The notes beneath the pieces were generated by a model. That model did no database searches. It worked only from the letters and a program-made list of their open reading frames with translations, and was not told the origin of the DNA. This document shows, piece after piece, positions 36,301 to 43,468 of a stretch of 64,000 nucleotides of DNA (positions are counted from its first letter, which is position 1; each line of letters starts with the position of its first letter). The stretch is from Hymenobacter sp. UV11 (GTDB lineage: Bacteria; Bacteroidota; Bacteroidia; Cytophagales; Hymenobacteraceae), in assembly GCF_004684095.1 (NCBI RefSeq), contig NZ_SRII01000013.1, forward strand, positions 81,191 through 145,190, given 5' to 3'. The position numbers and the translations under genes are program-made.

Positions 36301-36480
36301 GTCGACCACCTCGCCCGCGGGGTCGTAGAGCGGGGTGAGGAGGGCGATACCCGTGAGCGAGGTATCGAGCAGGGCCAGCAGTAGCTCGGTGAGCGGAAAT
36401 TGCCCGGCAAGCGGGCTGGGAAATGGCGGCAACACGGGAGGCATGAGGCAAGAAATCAGAGCGCGCGAGCAAGCAATCAT
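33358..36480 (-). CDS. Multi-PAS sensor histidine kinase
   Basis: The 1040-residue frame begins at 36480; ATG at 36444 is an alternative start. It has an N-terminal PAS-like domain, the tail of a second one (LPPTYYNFVFQPFYAAQGQV), a coiled coil (~215-260), a PAS_3-type domain (LVHPDDLPTIARELAAAL) and three further PAS domains joined by short helices. It ends in a HisKA domain (H-box TASHDLKHPIANIEGL) and an HATPase (N-box NLLSNALKYRSP, DNGLGIA, GTGIGLYMV). There is no membrane segment or receiver domain, so it is probably a cytoplasmic sensor. No response regulator is adjacent. The second PAS lacks its N-terminal half, as if an internal deletion joined two domains. Confidence 0.9.
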   Translation of the reverse strand: MIACSRALISCLMPPVLPPFPSPLAGQFPLTELLLALLDTSLTGIALLTPLYDPAGEVVDFAFAYLNPAAQRSLLLPAQPAVTYLEQFLPSRQPEGGAFAFPRNAFVTGQPAQFELTYQANGHDNYFQATARRVGEGLLVCLTTPADQPRPAVEKAPRESQARERAARGNEAPATRWREGQLPPTYYNFVFQPFYAAQGQVQGMRAVAAEVRAQVLARHQLEDQVRQLAQLNQELEARVLERTQALRHAQAEADATAQQLRHVTESQPGINFTVDQTGQLLYMSPRWNAYTGLPPGASAADAQPALVHPDDLPTIARELAAALAEGRAWRYEFRLRGADGRYRWFSSRAVPEPLAEAEAAGRPRQWFGSGLDVDELKRAQQQLEEKDQLLTSILSSLPASVVTFEGEDLRYGFFNDAFQQQAQGRAVLGQPAGEQFPDAEAQGFLALLRQVLRTGEPYQAQEVYAQALDPRTGQPWDLYLDLFYLPLRHGQQPPHAVLGFTLDVTDRVRARQHAEAAQAEALAAAEQAAAQREAFYQVFEQTPACIALLREPNHCYEYVNDAYQQLFPGHALLGRPVADVFPMAVEQGFITLLDRVYQTGETYFGREMLLSVVAPDGQPARDFYFDFTYQAIREAGQVVGLSVFAFDATERVRARRQREAQQRQLHELFMQAPAPIVILDGPDLTYQLVNPAYQRIFPGRELLGQPLLVALPELMSTDIPAIMGQVYQTGETYVAQELPLMLARTEGGPLEEIYCNFTYQARHDEHGAVDGVLVFAHEVTDEVRARGELALANAQLTAANRQLTRVNVDLDNFIYTASHDLKHPIANIEGLLDALNEELPAALRAPSGPVGPILDRMVESVERFQRTLDSLTDLTRLQRAHDPVVAPVSLAAVLDDVCFDLDGLLAAPGVRLTRDVAGCPPLLFPEKNLRSVLYNLLSNALKYRSPHRTLHVAVSCHAVPGYQVLEVHDNGLGIAQAQQPRLFGMFQRFHDHVEGTGIGLYMVKRMVENAGGRIKVHSQEGTGTTFFVYFSVTDAPAAGA

Positions 36481-37212
36481 TAACCGCGCCGACTTCTTCT
36501 AAGCTACTGCCGCAGACAGCGCTGCCCGAGTGGACGACGTTGGCGGGACCATGCTTGCTTTCACGTCTGCCCCGGGTGCGTAGCCGGTGCGTTTTGGGGC
36601 GGTTCGCCACGGGGCTTTTCGTGGAAAAAGCGGCTGCTTGGTACTCAACCACTTCCCGCCTCTTTGTTCCCGCCCATGCAAAATTCTGCCCTAGCAAAGC
36701 CCACCTGTCCGCCGCTGATACGGCCAACCCTAACCCGCTGATATCTTGCCCTAAAACAGGTAAACATTAGTTGTTCAACGGCTCCTGTCGATTTCCTTCA
36801 CGCAGGCTGTTTTTCGGCTACCTGCTAAATACAAGTGCTTGGCGCCTACCCTCTGTTATCAGCCCAGCCAACGCCTATTGCGCTGGCGCGCGGCGCCGGT
36901 AAAATTCCTGGCGCTACGCGGGCCGGTAGATGTGGCGCTGGTAGCCAGGCAAATACCCGATGACGACTATGGCAATAGCCTGGCACACCCGCTGGGCACC
37001 GGCAGCGTGTTGAAAACGCTCGGTTAGCTAGCCCACCCAGTACCGGTGCCACCCAGCCAAACATAACAGGAATCATCAGATTCGTTTGCTCCTAAAGAGC
37101 ACACCTTTCCGAATCCAGTTAACTGTGCCTTAGCGCTCTATCCGTTTTATTAGACCACCGCACTTCAAGACTCGACCTCATAATTGCGTCCCAACGTTGT
37201 TCGGCTCAGCGT
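36481..37212. other. Intergenic stretch, no supported gene
   Basis: About 730 bp between the histidine kinase (minus) and the end of the PUL. Short frames on both strands show no domain. It should contain the kinase promoter. Confidence 0.5.
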
Positions 37213-38379
37213 CTAGCGCCCGCTACTTGCAATACCTGCTTCCAGGCCGCGCAGCTCGGCCAGGCCGCGCAGGCGACCGATGGCCGAATAGCCGGGGTTG
37301 GTTTTTTTGTGCAGGTCGTCGAGCATCTGGTGGCCGTGGTCGGGGCGCATGGGTAGGCTAGTCTGGCGTTGGCGCATCACCAGCAGCAACGCGCGCATGA
37401 CGGCGGGCATGTCCACGTCGCCCTCCAAGTGGTTGGCTTCGTAGAAGTTGTCTTCGGCATCGCGCTGGGTGCTGCGTAGGTGAATGAAGTGGATACGGTC
37501 GGCAAACTGGCGCACCATCGCGGGCAGGTCGTTGTCGGCCCGCACGCCAAACGAGCCGGTGCAGAAGCACAGGCCGTTGCGGAGCGAGGGTACGGCCGCC
37601 GCCAGGGCCGCCACGTCGGCGGCCGTGCTCACCACGCGTGGCAGCCCGAGGATGGGGTAGGGCGGGTCGTCGGGATGGATAGCCAGGTTGACGCCTACTT
37701 CCTCCGCCACCGGCACGATGGCTTGCAAAAACAGAATCAAGTGCTCACGCAGCCGGGCGGCGTCAATGCCCGCATACGCATCGAGCGCCGCCTGAAACTG
37801 CGCCAGCGTGAAGCTCTCCTCGCTACCCGGCAGCCCCGCGGTGATGTTGCGCTGCAGCTGCTGGCGCTCGGCTTCATTCATGCCCTCAAAGCGGGCCTTC
37901 GCGCGGGCCAGCGCCGCGGGGGTATAGTCGGCTTCGGCCCCGTGGCGCTTCAGCAGCAGCGTATCGAAGGCCACGAAGGCGGCTTTTTCGAAGCGCAGAG
38001 CCTTTGAGCCATCGGCTACTTCGTAGGCCAGGTCCGTGCGCGTCCAGTCGAGCACGGGCATAAAATTGTAGGTGACCGTGTAGATGCCGCAGGCCGCCAG
38101 GTTGCGAATAGATTGTTGGTAATTAGCAATATACTGTTGAAAATCACCGCTGCGGGTCTTGATGTTTTCGTGCACGGGCACACTTTCGACCACGCTCCAC
38201 GTGAGGCCGGCGGCGCCGACGAGCGCCTGGCGCGCCTGAATTTCGGCCACCGGCCACACGTCACCATTCGGAATGTGGTGCAGGGCCGACACTACCTCAG
38301 TAGCGCCCGCCTGGCGGATATCGGCGAGGCTGACGGGGTCGTTGGGGCCGTACCAGCGCCAGCTTTGGAGGAGAGGCAT
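37213..38379 (-). CDS. uxuA: D-mannonate dehydratase
   Basis: The 388-residue protein starts at ATG 38379; an upstream TTG frame adds only two residues. It matches UxuA over its whole length (usual size about 390): MPLLQSWRWYGPNDPVSLAD, ALHHIPNGDVWP, VVESVPVHENIKTR, NLAIHPDDPPYPILGLPRVV, LCFCTGSFG, FIHLRSTQ and MRPDHGHQM, which contain the metal-binding His, Cys and Asp residues. UxuA dehydrates D-mannonate to 2-keto-3-deoxy-D-gluconate in glucuronate breakdown. It is the last gene of the minus-strand PUL, about 100 bp after the SDR that probably makes its substrate. Confidence 0.95.
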   Translation of the reverse strand: MPLLQSWRWYGPNDPVSLADIRQAGATEVVSALHHIPNGDVWPVAEIQARQALVGAAGLTWSVVESVPVHENIKTRSGDFQQYIANYQQSIRNLAACGIYTVTYNFMPVLDWTRTDLAYEVADGSKALRFEKAAFVAFDTLLLKRHGAEADYTPAALARAKARFEGMNEAERQQLQRNITAGLPGSEESFTLAQFQAALDAYAGIDAARLREHLILFLQAIVPVAEEVGVNLAIHPDDPPYPILGLPRVVSTAADVAALAAAVPSLRNGLCFCTGSFGVRADNDLPAMVRQFADRIHFIHLRSTQRDAEDNFYEANHLEGDVDMPAVMRALLLVMRQRQTSLPMRPDHGHQMLDDLHKKTNPGYSAIGRLRGLAELRGLEAGIASSGR

Positions 38380-38390
38380 TTTCAATTATC

Positions 38391-38411
38391 AGTGAGCAGT
38401 GAGCAGTGAGC
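38391..38411. repeat. Three tandem AGTGAGC heptamers in the uxuA leader
   Basis: AGTGAGC is repeated three times, 12 bases upstream of the uxuA start codon on the minus strand. Copy number could change leader length. Confidence 0.8.
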
Positions 38412-38420
38412 AATTTATCT

Positions 38421-38472
38421 GTCAGTGCGATTGCCGCGTCCCTTGCTAGAAGCGCAACATGCTCGCACTGAC
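38421..38472. repeat. 10-bp inverted repeat between the SDR gene and uxuA
   Basis: GTCAGTGCGA (38421-38430) pairs with TCGCACTGAC (38463-38472). The loop is 32 nt and no T-tract follows. It may be a REP-like element or a modulator of transcript stability in the uxuA spacer. Confidence 0.55.
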
Positions 38473-38482
38473 GAATGTCTGG

Positions 38483-39304
38483 CTATACGCCGCTGTAGGC
38501 ATTAAAGCCGCCATCAACCAGCACGGTTTCGCCGGTCACAAATTTTGAGGCGTCGCTGAGCAGGTAGATGAGCGTTCCGGTTAGTTCTTCGGCTTCGCCA
38601 AAGCGCTGGAAGGGCGTGTTGGCAATGAACTTGCGGGCACGGTCGGTGAGCGCGCCATCGGCTTCGAGCATAAGATGGCGGTTTTGCTCGGTGAGGAACA
38701 CGCCCGGCGCGATGGCATTCATGCGCAGGCCGCCGCCGTAGCGCTGGCCCAGCTCCACGGCCATCCAACGGGTGTACGATTCTATCGCGCTCTTGGCCAG
38801 CGTGTAGCCGAGCACCCGCGTAAGCGGCCGCTGCGCCGTGAGCGACGAAATATTGACAATGGAGCCCTGACCCTGCGCCGCCATCACGCGCCCAAAAACG
38901 GTGGTCGGGATGACTGTTCCGAACAAGTTCAAGTCCACCACTTGGCGAGTATCGGCAATGCTCACGTCAAACAAATCCTGGTTCGGGCCCACGGTGGCGC
39001 CGGGCATATTGCCGCCAGCCGCGTTCACCAGCCCGTCGATGCGGCCCCAGGTCGCCAATATTTGGTCGCGGGCGGCTTCGAGCTGGGCCTGGTCGAGCAC
39101 ATCGGCCAGGATGATGAGCGCCTCGCCCCCTACCCCCCTGATGGCGGCCGCCCGCGCCTCGGCCCGGTCCGCATCGCGGCCCATCACCACGACTTTGGCG
39201 CCTGCTTCGGCCACGGCCAGCGAAAGCGCCGCGCCCAGCACCCCGGTGGCCCCGGTAATGACAACGACTTTGTCCTGTAAGGAAAATTGTGATAAGGCAG
39301 ACAT
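38483..39304 (-). CDS. SDR family oxidoreductase, probable D-mannonate oxidoreductase (fructuronate reductase)
   Basis: The 273-residue protein starts at ATG 39304. It has the SDR cofactor motif TGATGVLG (~residues 18-25), NAAGG (~94), catalytic Ser in ISSL (~150) and YTLAK (Tyr/Lys ~166-170), with a C-terminal YLLSDASKFVTGETVLVDGG. Proteins of this subtype encoded next to uxuA are NAD(P)H-dependent fructuronate reductases that interconvert D-fructuronate and D-mannonate. The SDR assignment is certain; the substrate is inferred from position. It follows the GH3 gene by 41 bp and precedes uxuA. Confidence 0.88.
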   Translation of the reverse strand: MSALSQFSLQDKVVVITGATGVLGAALSLAVAEAGAKVVVMGRDADRAEARAAAIRGVGGEALIILADVLDQAQLEAARDQILATWGRIDGLVNAAGGNMPGATVGPNQDLFDVSIADTRQVVDLNLFGTVIPTTVFGRVMAAQGQGSIVNISSLTAQRPLTRVLGYTLAKSAIESYTRWMAVELGQRYGGGLRMNAIAPGVFLTEQNRHLMLEADGALTDRARKFIANTPFQRFGEAEELTGTLIYLLSDASKFVTGETVLVDGGFNAYSGV

Positions 39305-39345
39305 AAATGCTTGGTTAATATACTGTTTATCAATATTATGTCAGG

Positions 39346-41565
39346 CTAGGGCAGCAGCTCCACCTTGCCGCTGAGACGGATGTCATCCGAGGCGCTGCCC
39401 ACCAGCAGCTGAAACTCGCCCGGCTCGGCCACCCAGGCCAGCTGCTGGTTGTAGAAGGAAAGCTTGTCCTTACCTACCGTGAAGGTGAGCGTTTTGCTTT
39501 CACCCGGCTTGAGCAGCACCTTCTGAAAATCCTTTAGCTCCTTGAGCGGGCGCACCAGCGAGGCCACGGGGTCGCGCAGGTAGAGCTGGGCCACTTCCTC
39601 GCCGGCGACGGGGCCGGTATTAGTAAGCGTGAACTGCACCTGCACCGTTTCGGCGGCGGTGAGCTGTGGGCGGCTGATTTTCAACTCGCTGTATTGGAAA
39701 GTGGTGTAGCTCAGGCCGTAGCCGAAGGCGTAGCGCGGCGTATTGGGCGCGTCGATGTAGGCCGATTTATACCTGGTATCGCCGGGCCGGGTCACGGGGC
39801 GGCCGGTGTTGTACTGCTGGTTGTAGGCAATGGGCAGCTGGCCCACGGCGCGCGGGAAGCTGCTGGGTAGCTTGCCGGCCGGGTTGTAGTCGCCGCTGAG
39901 CACGTCGGCCAGGGCGTGGCCACCTTCGGCGCCGGGCCACCACGCCAGCAGAATAGCGTCGGCCTGGTCGGCGATGGTGTTGAAAATGAGTGGCCTACCC
40001 CCCAGCATCACCACAATGATGGGCTTGCCGGTGGCTTTGAGGGCTAAGAATAATTCTTCCTGCACGCCGGGCAGGCGAATGTCGGTGCGCGACTTGGCCT
40101 CGCCGGTCATGTCCCAGGTTTCGCCCACGGTCAGCACCACGGCGTCGGCTTTTTGGGCGGTTTCGACGGCCGCCGCGAAGCCGGCGCGCGAGTCACCGAG
40201 CACGTCGCAGCCCTTGGCGTAGCTAAGCTGGGTTTTGGAGCCCAGGCGTTGGGCCAGGCCGTCGTAGATGCTCGTTATCAGCGTGGTATCGGCGTCGGGG
40301 ACCCAGCTGCCATCGAGGTCGCGCTTGCTCTTGGCCAGCGGGCCAATGACGGCCAGCCGGCTCCAGGCGCGGTGCAGGGGTAGGGCTTGCCGGTCGTTTT
40401 TGAGCAGCACCATAGACTGGCGCGCCACCTGGCGGGCGGCCTGGCGGTTTTGGGGGTCGTTGAGGACCTGCTTTTCGCGCTTCTCGTTCGAGAATCTGTA
40501 GGGGTCGTCGAACAAGCCCAGCTCAAATTTTTTGCGCAAAATGCGGCGCACGGCGTCATCGAGCAGGCTCATGTCAGCTTTACCATCTTTGACGAGCTGC
40601 GCCAGGTGGGTGTGGTAGGCATCGCTTTCCATGTCCATGTCGCTGCCGGCAGCGAGGGCTTTTTGGGCGGCGTCGGCCTTGTTGGCGGCGTAGCCCCAGG
40701 GCACCATCTCGCCGATGCTACCCCAGTCGCTCACCACGAAGCCGGGGTACTGCCATTGGCCCTTCAGAATGTCGCGCTGCAAGTAGGTATTACCGGTGGC
40801 GGGCACGCCGTTCAGGGTATTGAAGGAGTTCATGAACGTGGCCACGCCCGCGTCAGCCGCCGCCCGGAAGGGAGGTAGGTACACCTCCCAGAGCTGCTGA
40901 AGGCTCATATCCACGGCGTTATAGTCGCGGCCGGCGAGGGCCGCGCCGTAGGCGGCGAAGTGCTTGGCGCAGGCCATGATGGCATCCGTGCCGCCCAGCT
41001 TCTCGCCCTGGAAACCCAGCACGCGGGCCCGCGCAATTTGCGCGCCCAGGTACGTATCCTCGCCCGCGCCTTCCATCACGCGGCCCCAGCGCGGGTCGCG
41101 GCCCACGTCTACCATCGGCGCAAAAGTCCAGTGGATGCCCGCGGCGGCAGCCTCCTTAGCGGCTACGTGCGCGCTCAGCCGGATGGCCGCCAGGTCCCAG
41201 CTGGCGGCCTCGGCCAGCGGAATCGGGAACACCGTTTTGTAGCCGTGAACGACGTCGAGGCTGAACAGCAGCGGAATGTGCAGCCGCGATTTCAGCGCCT
41301 CGGCCTGAATAGCGCGGGTATTGGCTGCGCCGCGCACGTTCAGCATCGAGCCCACCTGCCCGCTGCGAATGGCGTTGAGCTGGTCGGTTTTGCGGGTGCT
41401 GGCCGGGCCAGTCAGCTCGCGGCCTGAGTACTGGTTGAGTTGGCCAACCTTTTCCTCCAGCGTCATCTGCTGGAGCAGGGCCGTGATGCGCTGCTCTACC
41501 GGCTGCTGGGCCCGCGCTGGCAGGCAAGGCGCGAGAAAAAAAGCGGCGAATAGAAGGCGTTTCAT
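39346..41565 (-). CDS. bglX: Periplasmic GH3 beta-glucosidase/xylosidase
   Basis: The 739-residue protein starts at ATG 41565 with a signal peptide (cleavage near LPARAQ). It has a GH3 N-terminal barrel with MTLEEKVGQLNQY, AKHFAAYG and the nucleophile Asp in GFVVSDWGS (~280), the second GH3 domain (VMLGGRPLIF, AWWPGAEGG) and a C-terminal fibronectin III-like domain (RPLKELKDFQKVLLKPGES). This is the BglX layout and length. GH3 enzymes remove terminal beta-linked glucose or xylose from oligosaccharides. Its place in the PUL suggests a final trimming step in the periplasm. Confidence 0.92.
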   Translation of the reverse strand: MKRLLFAAFFLAPCLPARAQQPVEQRITALLQQMTLEEKVGQLNQYSGRELTGPASTRKTDQLNAIRSGQVGSMLNVRGAANTRAIQAEALKSRLHIPLLFSLDVVHGYKTVFPIPLAEAASWDLAAIRLSAHVAAKEAAAAGIHWTFAPMVDVGRDPRWGRVMEGAGEDTYLGAQIARARVLGFQGEKLGGTDAIMACAKHFAAYGAALAGRDYNAVDMSLQQLWEVYLPPFRAAADAGVATFMNSFNTLNGVPATGNTYLQRDILKGQWQYPGFVVSDWGSIGEMVPWGYAANKADAAQKALAAGSDMDMESDAYHTHLAQLVKDGKADMSLLDDAVRRILRKKFELGLFDDPYRFSNEKREKQVLNDPQNRQAARQVARQSMVLLKNDRQALPLHRAWSRLAVIGPLAKSKRDLDGSWVPDADTTLITSIYDGLAQRLGSKTQLSYAKGCDVLGDSRAGFAAAVETAQKADAVVLTVGETWDMTGEAKSRTDIRLPGVQEELFLALKATGKPIIVVMLGGRPLIFNTIADQADAILLAWWPGAEGGHALADVLSGDYNPAGKLPSSFPRAVGQLPIAYNQQYNTGRPVTRPGDTRYKSAYIDAPNTPRYAFGYGLSYTTFQYSELKISRPQLTAAETVQVQFTLTNTGPVAGEEVAQLYLRDPVASLVRPLKELKDFQKVLLKPGESKTLTFTVGKDKLSFYNQQLAWVAEPGEFQLLVGSASDDIRLSGKVELLP

Positions 41566-41597
41566 AAAATAAAAGGGGATAGGGAAGCCGCCGGCCG

Positions 41598-41897
41598 CTA
41601 GGGCCGCGTCCGCCGGGCCGGGCGCTGAAGCTGCTGAATGGCCTGGGCGTAGCGCCGGCCCAAGAGGCGGGCCGAGCGGGCGTCGAAGTGCAGGTGGTCG
41701 CCGCGGTCGGTGGGGCCAGCAGCCGATACGTAGGCGTAGTGCGCCACGGTTTTACCCAGCGAAGCCACTGCCGCGTTCATGCGCTCGGCGCCGGGGTTGG
41801 GCTGCGTAGTGCCGGTAGGGTCGGTTTTGGTGAATTGAAAAGCCGGCAGCTGACCGGCCACAAACGGGAGGGCAGGGGCCTGCAGACCGCCGCTCAT
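41598..41897 (-). pseudogene. C-terminal remnant of a CE6/SASA-type acetylesterase
   Basis: Only 99 codons remain. The product (LPFVAGQLPAFQF, VASLGKTVAHYAYVSAAG, DRGDHLHFDARSARLLGRRY) matches the C-terminal third of sialate/xylan O-acetylesterases, including the Asp-x-x-His pair in GDHLHFD. The N-terminal part with the catalytic Ser is missing; full proteins are about 280 residues or longer. ATG 41897 lies 2 bp after the stop of the upstream hydrolase, so it could still be translated by coupling but should be inactive. A deletion inside an operon gene is the simplest explanation. Confidence 0.75.
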
Positions 41898-41899
41898 CT

Positions 41900-43468
41900 T
41901 TACTGCGGCTGGCGCTGGTCGAAGAAGTCGGCCAGGTGGTACATCTGTTGGTTCAGCGCCTTCATCTTGTCGAGCAGGGGCTGGTAGGGTTCAAGGTAGT
42001 TATCCACGAGGCCCTTGTTGGCGTTGGTGTTCGAGGGCTCAGCGCCCACCAGCGTCGGGTCATTATCCTGGTACTTAAACCAATGCCAGCCCACGCAATT
42101 CTTGGATTCGAGCAGGCCAAGCGTAAAATTCTGGTAAAACAGGCCGCGGTCGGCCTGCGTTTTCACCACCCAACCGGCGCCGGCGGTGTTGGCCAGGCCG
42201 GGCGCGTCTTCGCCCTTCACGTACCATTCGGTCACGAGGAAGGGCTTGCCCGACAGCGTTTCCCAGTCGGCTACCCATTTTCTCTCGGGCGTCCAGTTGT
42301 TGTAGTAGTTGATACTCAGCACGTCGAGGTACTTGCCGGCCACGCGCAGCAGCTCGGGGTAGTAGCGCTGCGCGCCGTGAAAGCGGCAACCCAGGTACAT
42401 ATGGTTGGGGTCGTTCTTCTTTATAGCCTTAGCCACGATGGAAAAGTAGCGCTCGGCCGCGTAGGCCAGAAAATCCTGCCGGTTTTGGTCGGTGATGGTG
42501 GCCAGGGTAATGCCGCGCTCGTCGGCCCATTTCTTGGCAGCCACGTAGCCCGGCTCGGAGGGGGGTAGGGTGAGGTAGCCATCCAGGTTTTTGCGCAGCA
42601 GCGGCATCTCGTTGTCCGAAAAATAGCCAAACAGGTTTTTATCCTTCTTATGCTGGCTCAGCTGCTTGGCGTGCTGCTCGGCAAACTCTTCAAAGCCGGG
42701 GTCAAACACGAAAATCACATCATTCGGATAGCCCTTGTGGCCGGGCTGCACGTAGGTGCCGCCGCGCTTCGACCCGTAGCCACTCATAAAATCGAGGTTG
42801 ACGGTGTAGGCCAGCGGCTTAGCGGCCTGGGCATTTTCCGCCTGAATATCCTTGGTGGCCGACCACGCGCCCGTACCATTAAAGCCATTGGCCAGCAGAA
42901 ACTTACGGGTAGCTGCCATCCACCCGGCGCGGTCGCCGTACTTGTCCCGCAGGGCCTTCTGGGTACGGGCCGAGCTGCCAGGCTGCACGTCGTTGGGAGC
43001 GTTGTGCAGGAAGTAGTAGCCCTCGGGGTCCACGGCCCACCAGCGGCCCCCTATTTTCTCCACGCGGAAGAAGCCCGTGGCCTTGGTTCGCTTGTCGAGC
43101 CGGCCGCCGTACTTGCTCAGCGGCACCTCGGCAGGCGCGTAGCCCTGCAGCGTGGTAAGGGCGCGGGTGGGGTAGTCCTTGTACTCCGAAAAGCCGGCCT
43201 TGCCATCAACGGTAGAGTTATTGATGGTTTTTTTGGCGGCGACGCGCAGGGTGTATTCGGCGCTGTCGCGCGAGGTCTGGGCCTGGGCGGCAAGGCTTAC
43301 GAGGAGGAGTGCGACCGGCAGCAGGCGCGTCACCCCACCCCCTACCCCTCCCCTTCGGGAGAGGGGAGCCACGGCGGCGCTCCCGTCTGTAATCATCTGG
43401 CTCCCCTCTCCCGAAGGGGAGGGGCCGGGGGTGGGGTGACGCGGCAGGGCTGTTGACTGATTGCTCAT
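41900..43468 (-). CDS. Clan GH-A glycoside hydrolase, agarase-like
   Basis: 522 residues from ATG 43468, overlapping the previous stop by one base (TAATG). After an unusual N-terminus and a signal core (LLPVALLLVSLAAQAQ), the protein has FRVEKIGGRWWAVDPEGYYF, typical of agarase-annotated GH-A enzymes. The acid/base Glu is likely in FGYFSDNEMPL (~285) and the nucleophile Glu in FLVTEWYVKGED (~412). The exact family and substrate are uncertain; agarase is a similarity label only. It sits between GH2 and the CE6 remnant in the SusCD operon, so it probably attacks the same polysaccharide. A palindromic repeat is inserted in frame before the signal core. Confidence 0.78.
   Translation of the reverse strand: MSNQSTALPRHPTPGPSPSGEGSQMITDGSAAVAPLSRRGGVGGGVTRLLPVALLLVSLAAQAQTSRDSAEYTLRVAAKKTINNSTVDGKAGFSEYKDYPTRALTTLQGYAPAEVPLSKYGGRLDKRTKATGFFRVEKIGGRWWAVDPEGYYFLHNAPNDVQPGSSARTQKALRDKYGDRAGWMAATRKFLLANGFNGTGAWSATKDIQAENAQAAKPLAYTVNLDFMSGYGSKRGGTYVQPGHKGYPNDVIFVFDPGFEEFAEQHAKQLSQHKKDKNLFGYFSDNEMPLLRKNLDGYLTLPPSEPGYVAAKKWADERGITLATITDQNRQDFLAYAAERYFSIVAKAIKKNDPNHMYLGCRFHGAQRYYPELLRVAGKYLDVLSINYYNNWTPERKWVADWETLSGKPFLVTEWYVKGEDAPGLANTAGAGWVVKTQADRGLFYQNFTLGLLESKNCVGWHWFKYQDNDPTLVGAEPSNTNANKGLVDNYLEPYQPLLDKMKALNQQMYHLADFFDQRQPQ
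43327..43442. repeat. Large inverted-repeat element inserted in the N-terminus of the GH-A gene
   Basis: Arms of 44 bp (43327-43370 and 43399-43442) pair with only two mismatches around a 28-nt centre. Both arms carry GC-rich tracts around TCCCCTTCGGGAGAGGGG. The element falls in the coding sequence between MSNQSTALPR and the signal core, adding about 38 residues (HPTPGPSPSGEG ... RRGGVGGGV) without breaking the frame. This looks like a REP/MITE-type palindrome. Confidence 0.8.

Noticed and set aside
36839..37027. 62-codon plus-strand frame before the PUL end
   Set aside because: No family, no start signal and no conservation cue; listed only as part of a gene-free stretch.
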